From: Mercurialis annua
Lineage: Eukaryota; Streptophyta; Magnoliopsida; Malpighiales; Euphorbiaceae
Direction of reading: 5' to 3'
Assembly (NCBI RefSeq): GCF_937616625.2
Contig: NC_065570.1
Span: forward strand, 7,636,001 to 7,700,000
Length of the DNA stretch: 64,000 nt
How positions within the stretch are numbered: the first letter of the stretch is position 1; each line of letters opens with the position of its first letter. Below the pieces are notes generated by a model that worked only from the letters and a program-made list of their open reading frames with translations, had not been told where the DNA came from and searched no databases. Positions 20,984 to 33,710 of this stretch are shown here, in pieces. The translations under genes and the position numbers were made by a program.

Positions 20984-21829
20984 TTAAATGTCTTTCTTAA
21001 TCTTACTTACATTAGTAGAATCCCTGCGATTTGAATGATGTTTCTGTTGTTTTGCTGTAGTAATACAAATTGATTGCACATTCGGCGAGACTTGCCGGAC
21101 AGGGCTCTTAACTCCGCATAGCTTGTGCTTGATCCGCCATGGGAACAATATTTCTAAACCGCACCCTTTCTTCATAGACTTGGAAGAATACGATCGTCCC
21201 ACTGTTTGCGAAACATATTCCTCGACGTAATCTTTGCAAAGATACGGAAACTTATAGTTCGTATTGTTATTCGATGAATATAATACGGATGATGCAGCTA
21301 ATGCAGTAGCATCGGGAAGAAATCTTTCGATCATGTAATTTGAAAGATCGCTATGATCGGAAGAGTTCATACGCTCTAAATTTAACCTATCTAATCCGGA
21401 GTGCTCGTCGTCTTCAGCTTTCTGAACAATGTCGATTGCTTCCGTTAATGATAGCACTTCTACCGCGTCGGAAAACATATCATATGCGTCTTCATCGTTA
21501 CTATCATCAATATCTGCATCGCAACTACCATCCCGACAATGATTGTAGACATCATCGTTGTTTATAGTTGCGCCTTTCTTCTCTGGTGGTTCCCATCTGC
21601 ACGGCGGGAGCCTCGGACGAGGCGTGTCTCCGTCATGGACATCATTTTGCTCGGTGTTCTTTGGTTTTCCAGGCGTTTGTTCCCAGCAGAATGGGATCCC
21701 ATTCCTCGAATGCTGTGAAAGGATGACAGAACTTGTACGAGGTGAACCTCCGAGGCGTCTAGTGGACAAGAGCGGCAAATTGAAGTCGAGCTTTCTGGGA
21801 CAATTTGTATCCATAGCTTCTCCATCCAT
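20984..21829 (-). CDS. DUF688 family protein, function unknown
   Basis: A single uninterrupted frame of 281 residues. Residues 45-57, IPFCWEQTPGKPK, fit the hallmark (V/I)PF.WE..PG.PK motif of the plant DUF688 family. A proline-rich patch RPRLPPCRWEPP follows, then an acidic stretch (about residues 100-120), the helix-prone DMFSDAVEVLSLTEAIDIVQKAED, and a C-terminal basic region (KSMKKGCGLEILFPWRIKHK...). No signal peptide or membrane segment is evident. No biochemical role is established for the family. The next gene on the same strand (ETO1-like) ends at 22591, leaving about 760 bp between them. Confidence 0.85.
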   Translation of the reverse strand: MDGEAMDTNCPRKLDFNLPLLSTRRLGGSPRTSSVILSQHSRNGIPFCWEQTPGKPKNTEQNDVHDGDTPRPRLPPCRWEPPEKKGATINNDDVYNHCRDGSCDADIDDSNDEDAYDMFSDAVEVLSLTEAIDIVQKAEDDEHSGLDRLNLERMNSSDHSDLSNYMIERFLPDATALAASSVLYSSNNNTNYKFPYLCKDYVEEYVSQTVGRSYSSKSMKKGCGLEILFPWRIKHKLCGVKSPVRQVSPNVQSICITTAKQQKHHSNRRDSTNVSKIKKDI

Positions 21830-22590
21830 CAGCTCAACAATAGATCAACTTGAAAGCTTAAGAAGAATGAAAAGATTTGATAGAAAGTAGTTGAATGATA
21901 TTATCAGAAAGCAGCTGAAACTATAGGTATCCCGTGCAGACTATTATAATCCTTTTCTTACTTTATTCATGCTCACATGTGATATAGAAAAGCATCCTGA
22001 TTGAGGTTCTAATAATTATGAGCTGGGAATTCTAGAATGTGTCTCTAGGCAGGAGAAATTACAAATAAAATCAGTAAATAAAGTATATATACAAAAGGCA
22101 TACAGGTAGTCTCAAATCGATGAGCAACGGACGGAAAATTGTGAAGCTCGTAAATCATTACAAAGAACAGAGTATCAGAAAAGTTACGGTACATCACTGT
22201 GACTCTGGTACTTCTATTGTGACAGGTATATCTATTACAATCTTTTGCTGACGTGGAACGTCGAGGAGCAGCAGCAGAAGCAATCTGCACCACTTAAATT
22301 ATACATTATACATTCATCGGAATACATAAATATATTTACATGCTATCTCACTCTCTATTATGCTTTTCTTCTTCTCCACAAGATAAACGAACAAACAAAC
22401 AGAAATCTCCTTTCATTTCCTATAAAATGCCCCAGCATATCTGCGTCGTAATGATGAGAAAATCCATAAAGACGACTTGCCTGGACAATCACTGGCCTTT
22501 CTTGTGCTCAAAAAGAACATATAGAAGAGCGCGGGCAATTATGATAGCGCAGTTTTGAGAATGTATTTGCCAATATGGGTGTTGGTATTG
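21830..22590. other. DUF688 promoter region and ETO1-like 3' UTR
   Basis: This spacer lies between two minus-strand genes. It should hold the leader and promoter of the DUF688 gene (a weak TATA-like TATAAT on the minus strand near 21943) and the 3' UTR of the ETO1-like gene. Small reading frames here have no family resemblance. Confidence 0.4.
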
Positions 22591-25500
22591 TCATTTTTGG
22601 AGTTCATCTGTGCGGCCCCTTGCCTTATTATAAAGCTCAATGGTATCAATGTGGTTGACATCAAGACAAAGAGCAGCTTCACAGTCTCGAAGGGTGGAGA
22701 TATTGTCGCCCATCGAGTCATAGAATGCAGCTCGAAGATGTAATAGCTGCAAATCTGGCTTGAAAGCTATGGCCTTTGAAAGCTCTTGGATGGCATCCGC
22801 TTCTTTGTGGTCATCCATCAACACTGAAACAAGCACACAGAATTAATTGTGGTGATTCAATGTTTAGTCACACATCAGATAAATATTTATGCATGTTTTC
22901 CTAGGTGAAGCTCAACTACAAGCTAAATTAATATAGAAACTAGCATTCTTTCTATACTTTAAATGAAAAGGATAAATGCATATAGAAAATTGCAAAATAG
23001 AAAAAAATAAACCTAGTTCTTTTAACTTTACTAATTTACGTAAATCATCCTTCCCAGATGATACGACTTACGAGCACTGAGGCTCAACTGAAAAGACTCG
23101 ATTTGATCTGAAACAATTATTAACACCTGAAACCATGCAGCCATTGTAGACAAGCACATTTCTGCATGTAAAGGTGTAAGAGGTGCTTTCAGTCAAGGAG
23201 AGACTTCCAAGTGTCAGGTTGGGAATCTGAGCACCTTAGCCCTTCATATTAAACTTTACCCCCAGGGAAATTGTAAAACTATAGCCATCACTTAATATAA
23301 AATGAAGTGAGATAATTTTTACCACGATTTAAGATCAAACTAATTAATGCATACAAGAAAAAGAAAACTATTTCTTAGAGAGCTAGGGAGAGTTTGGTTC
23401 AAGGTTGGGAATGTGAATAGGAATGAGAATGCGAGTGAATGGGAATGATTGTTATAAGTAAGAGGTTCTTTTTGACCAAAGAGAACATTTCCGTTGAACC
23501 CAAATAGATCCCACTAATGCCACCCTTATTACTCAAGTAATTATTAAACATGATTCTTACTCAGAATCACAATAGCTTCATGATTTACACATCAAAAGGA
23601 TCCCAGGTCCAGACTCCAGAGATGAAAACAAAATGCCATAAGTGATATTGATCTATGGGGTTATCAGTTTCTAACTATAGAAAAGATATCAAAGCAACTA
23701 CAATTGTCATCATAGCACGTACCGGCTGCCCTGTATCTGTAAGGGTATGTCCTCAAAGGATCTAGCAGCGTTGCCATACTAAGATCACCCTTTGCCATGT
23801 CACGATCACAATACTCAGAACGCTTCTCATAAGCAGATGCATTATTCCTGGCTTTCTCTATCAGTTTTGTCATCTCATCATATGCAGCTTTACGTTGATT
23901 TTTGAGGTGATATACACGTGCGAGACCCTGATGTGCTCTAGTATGCTTTATATTGAGTGCATTCATGTAACAATCAGCAGCAAGATCCAGCTTATCACAA
24001 TCAACATAAACGCTTCCAAGATTATTCAGTGCCTACAGTACAACAAAATAACCCAAGCTCAAAAGAATAATCAGGTGCATTAAAGTAATAGGACTTCTTT
24101 CAAAGTTGGCACTTACCTGTCCTTTCCGAAGGCCATCTGAAGGGCATCTAAGAGCTTCCTCCAAAAGTTCTATAACATACATTGATGACTCAGGATCAAG
24201 ACTTGAATCTGCTAAAGCATATGCCTTAAGGAAAAAAGCTTCAAAGGATCTCTGAATAGAAATGGACGACTCAGCCTTGGCAAGTGCTTCTTCACGAAGC
24301 CCGGTGTCATACAAAATCCATCCTTCGTACACAAGTCTTTCATGCTCAGAACTAGAATAATTTCTAGCCAATCGCAGACTACGCATCGCAGCCTTCTGAC
24401 AATTTAGCCTAAACCGTTGGAAAAACAAAAGGATGGAATTGGAATTCAATAGCAAAAATTACAACCGCATATATAATTCTAGATGAATAACAAAAATAGA
24501 TTTAGAATGTAGCATCCTGATTTAATTCCTGAAACACTATTCTACATAGTTCAATGTGGAAAAATTGTAAGTCTATAATCTATATACTTCCCATTATCTT
24601 CATTCCCAGATAATAATAATGATAAATCGGTGCTTGTGGTACAGATCAGCAGAGAGCAAAAAGAAAAATTGTGAAATAAAGCAAAAATCCAAATAACCTA
24701 AGTAAAATATATCACGTAAATACAAATCATAAAGTGAGCGAGAAATATGAACATGCATGTGCATGTTTGATAAAAAGAGCAATAACTTCATTTAAATGGA
24801 ACATCTTATGATCCATTATTAGAATAGCTTAAGCCATGAATCATTGTAAAAGATACTCTTTCACACAAATGGTCCACCATTAATTAAATGCATAATATAA
24901 TTTCTGCACAAACTCCAGTCAGAGAAACAATGCACCATTTCCATGTCCTTTAAGAGTTGAAAAACACACTTTATTGACAGGAGTACCCATGGTGAAAAAA
25001 TTTAAAGTAAAAAAAAAAAGAATCTAAACTTATAAAGACGATGTTGAAGGAGGGTGAGAGCTCACGACAAGGGGAAACATACAATCTAATTTGCTGATAT
25101 TTAAAAGAGATAGAGCAAGAGGAAAGCCCCTCTGAATTAAATAGAGGTGGACGCTACATGACACCCTATTAAACTTCTATGTAAGACCAAAGGTGGCATA
25201 CAAACAAACAAACACATCAAAAGATTGTCCCTGGTGCCCGACTCTTGAAAATAGCAACTGATACTCCATACTTACTGAAATCAAGAGTGTTACTCAACAA
25301 CAGCCTGAATTATCACATAACTTGTTATTAGTGATTATCACACAATAAAACTACACAGAGCAATGCTAACCACCGCAGGAAAGCAACGCATTAATAAGGT
25401 GTGGGTGTATGCTTACCTTAAAAGGAGGAGAGACTGCCGAAATCGAAGAAGGCTCTTCCCCGGATCATTTGCCAACATATGGTGTACTACAGCTAAGGAG

Positions 25501-27458
25501 CCTATATCATCAACGGAGGACCACCTATCATATAATTGCATCCAGCAATCAGCTTGACTCCACTGCTGGATAAGAGGGCAAAGAAGTTCTACTAAGCGGT
25601 CGCCATGCATCTTCCCATGAAACAACTTGTAATTTGGGTCCAAAGTCAAAAGTGCCCGAACATCTATTAGAGCTCCTTCATAATCCTCCAAGGCAATTGA
25701 AATCCAAGCTCTTAGTTCAAGGCAATCAGGAGATACCTTAAAGCCAATTATTTTGTTGAGCTCTGAGATTGCTGCTCCAAATCTATTCTCCTGCACCAAT
25801 AAAACAGACCTATACTTGTATGGATAACTAAGAGTTGGATCTAATTCAGTTGCTGTATTCAAATCCATCAACTTTTCCTTTCCAACACAATACAAAGACC
25901 TTTCCTGATACATCCACCCCACTGGTTTATAATCAGAAACCAGTTGATTCATCAACTTGTATGCAGAAAATTTGTGGCCACGTTTGTACCTGGCCCTTGC
26001 AACTCCAACAGATGAATAAACATGACCTGCCTCAACTGCTGCTTCAAACCAATTTTGAGCATCTTTATATTCTTTCCTTTCAAGCATCACAACACCAAAT
26101 AGGTGATACGCAAGTTGTTTCTGCCAAGCTTCAGTCGCGCACTCTCCAAGCCTCTCCAAAAGCATCACTGTTGCATTGGATTTCATGTCTTCTTCCAAAA
26201 CAATCTGGCACAAGAAAAAATACAACAAAAAAGAAGCATGCCCAACCAAGGACAACCTCTCCCTACCCTCTGGACTGCAAAACAATTTCATCACAAGGGA
26301 GTTATGCAGCGAACCAGGAAGCTCTCTCAAAAATACTTGTAAACAAGCAGCCACTAAAAGATATGCAGTTTCCTCCAATCCATACTCGATAAGCAGCACA
26401 GCATCCTCCATATCATTAACCAGAGATGCCAAATGATCATCGCAAGCTGACTTCAATTCCTCGCAACAAAACTTATTTGCCAAAGAAAGAAGCTCTAAAA
26501 CAATGGACAAATCAAAAGACACTAATCTCTTCGTCCTGCTATAAACCTCTAATGCTCTCATTCCATCAGCAGATATCCCATTCTGTGAGAAATTTATCAT
26601 CTCTCTCTTCGCCTCTTTAAAATTCCCATACAACATTGCTTTAAAAGGTCTTGAAAGTGAAGCAATATTATACCTCACACATCTAACCTCATCGTCACCA
26701 AAACAAAACGACATATCAAAGTCCTCATCAGAAGTGGAACATTCCTCCACATCATCTCCAATCAATAAGTCGGCACCAAATTCATCATTACCTCTACCAG
26801 ACCTTGTCATAGAACACATACATCGTTCATTAACCGCCTCAGGATTATAACCAGAAACCAAACAAGCCTTAGGACATTCAACATTTCTACCACAGCAATC
26901 CATAGCAGACAAGTCAATAAGTTCATCCTCTCTCCTCTCATACCTCAACCACGACGCCAACACAATTTTCCAATGAACATCCACCGCGTGTTGTCTGGTA
27001 ACACGAAGAGCCCTCCGGAACGATTTAGGATCCGCCAAACCACGGAAAATAGCACATTGCTCCAAATGCACCTTATGTTTCTCAAATTGAGGACAATTAT
27101 CAATTTTCCGATACACATCAGCTAGGGATTCAACAAAATCAACAGACCTAAGACACAGATCGATCTGCGGCTCGATGAGATCGATATCAGGTAAACCAGA
27201 CGGTAACAAATTTTCAACGGCCACATTATTGTTGACTTGATTAGGCGACGGTTGCGGCGGTGACTTATTAGGTTTTACTCTAACGGAATTCACTCTTAGA
27301 TCATGAAGATGTTGTAAAAACTTCTCTCCGACGCTACCGTAGCTACCTCCGCCGCTGCCGGCGGAGTGGCCGTTCGGATTAAGAGCCCACACCTGAGTGC
27401 CTTTACATCCTTCTATAAATTTTAAACTCCGCATTGAAGTAAATATATTATGATGCAT
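22591..27458 (-). CDS. ETO1: ETO1-like protein (BTB/TPR adaptor of a CUL3 ubiquitin ligase), 4 coding exons
   Basis: ETO1-type proteins bind type-2 ACC synthases and bring them to CUL3 ubiquitin ligases, restraining ethylene synthesis. Coding exons on the minus strand: 27458-25417, 24408-24117, 24032-23723 and 22823-22591. Introns are GT-AG and the frame is continuous for 958 residues, the family's usual size. The N-terminus MHHNIFTSMRSLKFIEGCKG is characteristic. An atypical BTB domain starts near residue 248 (DMSFCFGDDEVRCVRYNIAS). TPR-like helices follow (KQLAYHLFGVVMLERKEYKD, AYEKRSEYCDRDMAKGDLS, LHLRAAFYDSMGDN). Close agreement with Arabidopsis ETO1 over the whole length favours ETO1 over the shorter EOL paralogues. 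Introns are about 1008, 84 and 899 bp. No break or missing domain seen. Confidence 0.95.
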
Positions 27459-27625
27459 CTGAATTGACGTTGATTACTTTTTACAATTTACAGATTTTTA
27501 AAAATCGAAACAAAATGCATTAATTTAAGTCAGATTCTATCTATTAATTTACCTTTTCAGCCTGCAAAAACCACCGTAATGAGAGGGAGAGAGAGCGGCG
27601 GTGGAGATGGCGACGACGATGGTTG
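27459..27625 (-). promoter_or_regulatory. 5' leader of the ETO1-like gene with a probable leader intron
   Basis: Directly before the ATG the minus strand reads CAATTCAG, a good splice acceptor. About 80 bp further upstream GCTGAAAAG|GTAAATTA is a plausible donor. A short leader intron (about 27459-27551) is therefore likely, preceded by a GAGAGAG-rich leader. The transcription start is not determined. Confidence 0.45.
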
Positions 27626-28116
27626 ATGCAGGCCGATGGGAAAAACAAAAATAAAATAATTATTTTTTCTTTCAGATTTTCCCGAGAAAGAATGAAGGGA
27701 AAATTAAAGAAAATGAGAGGAAATGATTTTCTTATTTTTGATTAGTGTGTTGAATTTTTTTTTAATTATTTTTTGATGATGATGAGGTGGAGGTGGCCGT
27801 TGAAACGGCCACTCTCTCTCTCTTAGTTTTTTTTTTAATATATTTTCTCTCTTTTCTTGAAATTTATTTTCGTTTCTATTTTATTTCTTTTCTTTTCTGT
27901 GTCTGTATTTTAATTTGGTGTTTTTATAATTTTTATATTTATTTATTTTGAAAAGAAAAGAAAAAGGAGGAGTATTTTCCGGTAGAAGAGGAGAACCGCT
28001 AAACTAATAATAAAGCTGACGCCATATCCAGATGTTTTTCTCTCGTGTCTTTTCTTGCAGAGTTACAGTCACATGTAGTATACCGACCAAAAACCAAAAT
28101 ATTTCCTATATTATTG
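27626..28116. other. Upstream region of the ETO1-like gene
   Basis: Non-coding, pyrimidine- and AT-rich. It presumably contains the promoter. No element is clear enough to call. Confidence 0.4.
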
Positions 28117-28125
28117 TTTTATCTT

Positions 28126-29066
28126 GGCTAATCACCTGTAAAACTACCGACCTTTCATTTTTTTTTTCAATAACACCCTCACCTTGTAAAAACTTCAATA
28201 GCACTCTATTTCGCATTTTTACGTTTCAATATCACCCTAAAGTATTAAATTGAACTATTTTCAGTTGGATAAAATTCAAAATAAGTCCTTTATATTTACC
28301 ACATATTCTAAATAATATTAAATGTTATAAATACTACAAAAAAACTATCTTCTCCATATTTAAAGATGAATAATAATAAAAAAAATTATTTAATTAAAAT
28401 AATTAAAATCCGAGCAATCGCCACTTTCCCAAATCCGTTACCGACTCTTTCGCACCGCAATTCGCTATTTTTTTTTTTAGAAAACACCATAGAGGAAGAA
28501 CAAAATTCTTCCTTGTTCTTGAGGAAGAACAAAGTTCTTCCTCAAGAACTCATCCTCCATGGGAGGATGGAGGACAAGGTGTTCTCGTCCTCCCATGGGA
28601 GGACGAGATCTGTTCGTCCTCCCATGGGAGGACGAGAACAGCTCGTCCTCTCATGGAGGACGAGCTCTGTTTGTCCTCCATGGGAGGACGAGCTCGTCCT
28701 CCCATGGAGGATGATGGTGGAGAAGCGGCGGGTGGCGGGGTGAGGAGGAGACCGGAAAAATGTAGAGTTGAAATTAATATTTTTTTAATTTTTTATTTAA
28801 ATTAGTGGGGAAGAGGGCTTATTTGGATGTTTTTTAAGTTAAGGGATGTGTTTGTATTTGTTTAATTAGAAAAAGGTATAAAATGATCCTTTCATTTAGT
28901 TATTTTATTAAATTTAATCCTTATAATAATAAAATCATCTATTTTTTTAAATTTAGGGTGCTATTGAAACGTAAAAATGCGAAATAGAGTGCTATTGAAG
29001 TTTTTACAAGGTGAGGGTGTTATTGAAAAAAAAATGAAAGGTCGGTAGTTTTACAGGTGATTAGCC
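28126..29066. mobile_element. Mutator-like element with a palindromic core
   Basis: Inverted arms of about 130 bp start GGCTAATCACCTGTAAAACT and end AGTTTTACAGGTGATTAGCC. The 9-bp TSD TTTTATCTT is exact (28117-28125 and 29067-29075). The arms are nearly identical, so the copy is probably young. The non-arm core contains the palindrome array at 28540-28715. No transposase is encoded. Confidence 0.9.
28490..28715. repeat. Array of CTCCCATGGGAG palindromes
   Basis: Overlapping palindromes of the type TCCTCCCATGGGAGGA recur about five times at intervals of roughly 30-35 bp, joined by CGAGAACAGCTCG-like links that are themselves partly palindromic. Just upstream lies a second inverted-repeat set built on GAAGAACAAAGTTCTTC. 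The whole could fold into strong hairpins. Confidence 0.85.
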
Positions 29067-29075
29067 TTTTATCTT

Positions 29076-29549
29076 CTATTTTACCATCATTTCTACTGTT
29101 ATTTTATCTGTTTTTATTTTAAAAAAAAGTTTAATTCATCATGGAGACCCTACATTTTTTTTTATATAAAGTATCAGCAATAAAATATTTTTTCATTTAA
29201 TTTTTCCACTTTTACTTTCATAATTCTGAAATCTATTTGTTAAGACGAGTATTGATATCGTTATTTTTTTTATTTTTCACGAGTATAACTTTTTATTTTT
29301 GGGTTTTTGTATTTTTAATTTTTTTTAATTTTAAGTCTATGCACATTTAAATGTAGAAATTATGTATCAATATTTATTAATATTTGGTTTAATCAGATTA
29401 AAACTAAGTATATAATGTTAAAATTTATGTTTTTAATAGGTTTGAATTTAACATATTTAAATAATAACGTTAAAATTTATATTTTTTAATTATTATTTTA
29501 TATAATTAAATATTTCTTACTAAATTTTTAAATTATTAATATTTAGTTT
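29076..29549. other. AT-rich spacer, nothing recognised
   Basis: Very AT-rich, no coding potential and no repeat boundary that I could support. Confidence 0.4.
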
Positions 29550-30510
29550 TAAATAAAAAAAATATAATTAATTACTTTTTTTATTATATTAAAAAATTAA
29601 AAGTGATTTTTTAAAAAATAAATATTAATTCAGAGAAATAAAAGTAAATATAATATTTTTTGTTATATTATTTTGTACAAATAATTCTTCATTTTTTAAA
29701 ATAATATTACATCGCACATAGAGGTGTTCGTTTGCTGATACATGTCAATTTCGAACTTGAGTATATTATAAAAGATTATAAGTCTGAACTGTCTACTTCT
29801 ATTTTTAGAGGAGACATATAAGACGGAAATTTAAATAAATTTTTAATATTTTAGTAATTTTTTATTAATTTTTTTAAGTGTTTTTAAAAAATTTAAATTA
29901 ATTTTGAATATGTCTCGAGTAAGGATCTCACTTACGATATATATCTAATCTTTAAATCATATTTATAATGATAAAGTGATTGTTAATATAATTTTATTAA
30001 ATGTTTAAATTAATATTATTTATCTTTAAACAAAAATATAATTAATTAATTTTTTAGCTTCAAAAAAATATATAATTAATTATATTTTTTTATATTATAT
30101 TAAAAAATAATTTTAAAAAATAAACATTAATTCAGAGAAATAAAAATAGAAATAAAAATAATTTTTTTTAGATTATTAAAATAATATTTTATAACTATGA
30201 TCCTTTATTTTTCTAAATAATATAACAACAAGGCACTTAAAGGTGTAAACGGATGTCGATCCTGATATATGTCAACTTCGATTAAATGTGTTGTATAAGC
30301 TTACAAGTCACAGTTGGCTACTTCTATTTCTAGACTAGACATATAAGGCGAAAGTCTCAATAATTTTTCTTATTTAATTTTTATATCGTCTTTAATTTTT
30401 TAAAATTAATTTTCAAAATGTCGCGAGTAAGGATTTCATTTACGATATATACTCTAATAAATCATATTTATTTTTATAAGGTGACCGTTGATACAATCTT
30501 ATAAAAAATA
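29550..30510. repeat. Old tandem duplication, two units of about 500 bp
   Basis: Units of about 29550-30000 and 30040-30510 share, in order, ATTAATTCAGAGAAATAAAA, AGGTGTxxxCGGATGTCGAT-like text, CTACTTCTATTT..AGA, GACATATAAG.CG, TGTC.CGAGTAAGGAT.TCA and TTACGATATATA. They have diverged considerably by substitutions and indels. Origin unknown. Confidence 0.6.
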
Positions 30511-31040
30511 GGATATAAAGTTTAAAATATTAATTTTGTTAAATTATCTTTGAAAAAATTATATTTTTTTATTAATCTAATTTTATATTCTTAATGTTAA
30601 TTTAAATATTATAAAAATTAATTAAATTGCATAACGTTTTGAATTATTGACTAAAGAAATTATATACTTTTTAAATATACATAATTATAAAATAAATTTT
30701 TATTTTTATTTTTATGAAAACAATTACATGAGTTTATTTTTATAAAATCAAAGAAAAAAGACTTTATTTGTATAAATTAAAAGTACAAGAACCTAAAATT
30801 AGAAATATAGAGACCTAAAATTAAAAATGGAGGGATTTTATTTGTATATATCAAACTATAAAAATAAACTCTACTCTTATTAACGGCGCGTATACTACAC
30901 GCACTAACAGAAAAATTATGTTAAAAAAATGAAGAGATTTAATGATAGGGTATTTTAATACAGGGACCTTATGTGCAAAAGCTTCAAAGTACATGGATCC
31001 GGCGATGAACTAACCCTTTAAATTATTACTTATCACTTTA

Positions 31041-31146
31041 TTTTTTTTATAATTGAAAAGGAGAGAGCGTTTGTGGGAGAATTTGAATCCACGACCTAGA
31101 TGTTTGCTATGTAACGCTTATAATATTTAAGTTATAACTCATCGGT
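31041..31146 (-). mobile_element. tRNA-derived SINE (degenerate)
   Basis: The minus strand reads a box-B-like GTCGTGGATTCAAATTC, followed by ACAAACGCTCTCTCC and a 3' A-run (T's at 31041-31048). The tail resembles the SINE at 38934. Imperfect flanking repeats ACTTATCACTTTA / ACTTATTGCTTTA (11 of 13) act as TSD. Confidence 0.55.
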
Positions 31147-31159
31147 ACTTATTGCTTTA

Positions 31160-31810
31160 TTAAATTATATTTTATGTTTTAGTTAAAAATTAATAAAAGA
31201 AATTATGCATACACTATAAATTATCTATTGCTAATGCTTACGATTTTCAATAATTTTGGAAATTAAATATTTGATTTTAAGTATCAAGAGAAGCGGTGTG
31301 ATTATTTTATTATTTATTTTATTCGAAGATTTAACTATCAAAGAGTGGATGAATATCTTTTCTCTGTTCTAATATCAATTTTGTCATTTTTCTAATAAAT
31401 CTTTTTAATTTAATAATTTTTATGAGTCTTTCGGATTCAAAAATTTATTAAAATTTTTCAAAAAGAATATTATTAATTATTTTGCAGTTATTAAATGATA
31501 TGATCTACCTAAATAAAAAAATTTGAACAGCGAGTAAACAAAACAATAACTCACCACATCGAACGTCTGATAAAACCATACTTGTGTCGATATCAGGTTA
31601 TCCTGAATGTATTTATTACCTCATTTATAAATCTAATTTCATTATGTACATGCAAGTACCGCTTGATATATTAAATGAGCTCATTAAAATGACATTTTTT
31701 GACAGTTTTGGGTGTAACTGAATTCCAAAAATGGACAACATTTTCATTTTTGGTACATACTATTTCTTTCATCTCAAATAAATCTACAGTATAGAAAAAA
31801 ATATAAATAC
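31160..31810. other. AT-rich spacer, nothing recognised
   Basis: No gene or repeat could be supported here. Confidence 0.4.
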
Positions 31811-31815
31811 TAAAA

Positions 31816-32437
31816 TGTTGTAACATTGATACCGATAGTTGAATTTTTGGTACCAATTGTCGTGACTGGTTCTTGACCGGATTGATATGTGCAGCGGAAT
31901 TGAAACCATTGGTAGGTATTTAATTATGGATTTGATTAACAAACAATAATATAGCAAAATAATAAATAACACAAGAGATTTACGTGGTTCTGCTTTAAAG
32001 CGTACATCCACGGGCGAAAGATTCGAGCCATCCACTAATTATCAAAAGGGGTACAAAATTGGTGGAGAATCACCAAATAGAGAACATCTCTAGTAAATAT
32101 GCCCTTAGAAGAAAAACCCACAAAGTGTTTAACTCTCTACAAGAAGTAACCCAAAAGGGTAAGAATTAACTTATATTCCTCACATCACACACACCCCCTT
32201 TTCCCCTTATTCACATCAATGTCTACATCGTGTGTTCGGTTTTTGGTGTCTTCTAAAAGGTGAATAAGATAGTGTATATATAGTGAATAAATAGTCTATA
32301 TGGCATTAGGAATATTAATCCTAATTGGATTTATACTTCCTAGTTAGCCAATGATAACAAAGTTATCCTTCTCCCAAACACTTCATTAATAGAGTCCTAA
32401 TACAAATAGGAATTAGAATTCTAGGCATATTCCAACA
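31816..32437 (-). repeat. 3' LTR of the Copia-type element
   Basis: It differs from the other LTR at roughly a dozen or somewhat more positions by eye (for example GATATGTGCAGCGGAATTG versus GGTATGCGAACGGAATCG). This suggests an insertion that is not very recent. Confidence 0.9.
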
Positions 32438-33710
32438 ATCTCCACCTTGACTTGAATTCTCCAATAAACTGTGATTACTGTTGTGCTCCACCTTCTCCAT
32501 TTAAGTCCAAACTGAACTTATTCCAAAAGAGGTTCTTTGAGGAGGACCATACAAGCTTCAAGAACGTCTTGAACTTGCTGAAACCAAAATGACTGAAGAT
32601 TTACTATCTTCGGGTGTATCAATCAAAATTTCACGAAGCTTCGAATTTTGTTGGTCTTAAAATTGATACCAGAAACAAACGTCATTAGTAGCCTATAATG
32701 ATTAAATCAAAAAACAAATGTTGAGGTCGTAGCATATCCCTTAATCTTCATAAGTCGACCAACCCAATGAGCATACATCACAAGTGCAACATCCAATCTC
32801 ACTTCATCGCCAAATAACCCATAAAACTCGTAGTTTTATATATTGAGATACCAGACATGTGCATATAGAAATCATGTTGAACATTCATTATTGCTCTAAC
32901 CGTCTCATTATGCATCTTGCCCTTGACTGAACCAATATCCAAAGTTCTACATGTATTGACTGTTGGCCATAACTACACTCCACTATCAACTCAGTTGTAG
33001 TCAGAAAACCAATCGAAATTGGCACATATGTGATATGAACAACCTGAATCTGCATAAATTTCGGATAAAAAAAATAATTATGCTGCAATTTTAAGTGTAG
33101 ACTGGTTATCTAACCTGATTCGCCTGTAACCGCTAGCATTCAGTCCTCATCTAATTATCTCCAAACAAATTGACTTATGAGTGATCCAATAGTGACGCTA
33201 TTCCAAATTACAAACGTTGTAATCCATCTTGTGTCTAAGATTGCTACTTAATCAAACAAAATCTCTTTTGCAATATCATGATTTTATCAAAATCTGACTA
33301 TGCCCAAACAAACTCTTCATTCAATAAACTCTTAAAAGCAATTTTTTAAATTCAAATCACTAATAGAATTTCATGAGAGTATAAAGAGATTACCCCAATC
33401 ATTCATCTTACAAAGGTTCTATAAAATCCTCAAATAATTGTGTGTTTAGAATAGTCATACCTTTCTTCTTTGTAGTTTAAAGTAGCATATTGATCTCCAT
33501 CACAAAAATCTCCTTAAGAATTTTAATACCCAAGTCTGTCTTCAATTAAACGACTTTCGGCACTTCCAAAATTTGGTGGCTTCTCTATCTCCAAAAAAAA
33601 TCTTCTTTGTGTCATGTAATTTCGTCTTGCGAAATCCTCCAAATAATACTTTGCCATAATAATCATAATCCAAAATTAAATCTGAAAACCAAATTGGCTC
33701 TGATATCAAT

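Noticed and set aside
25835..26620. Several plus-strand frames inside the ETO1-like first exon
   Set aside because: They are antisense shadows of the conserved minus-strand coding frame.
28366..28743. 125-residue frame in the Mutator-like element
   Set aside because: It is largely the translated palindrome array; no evidence of a protein.
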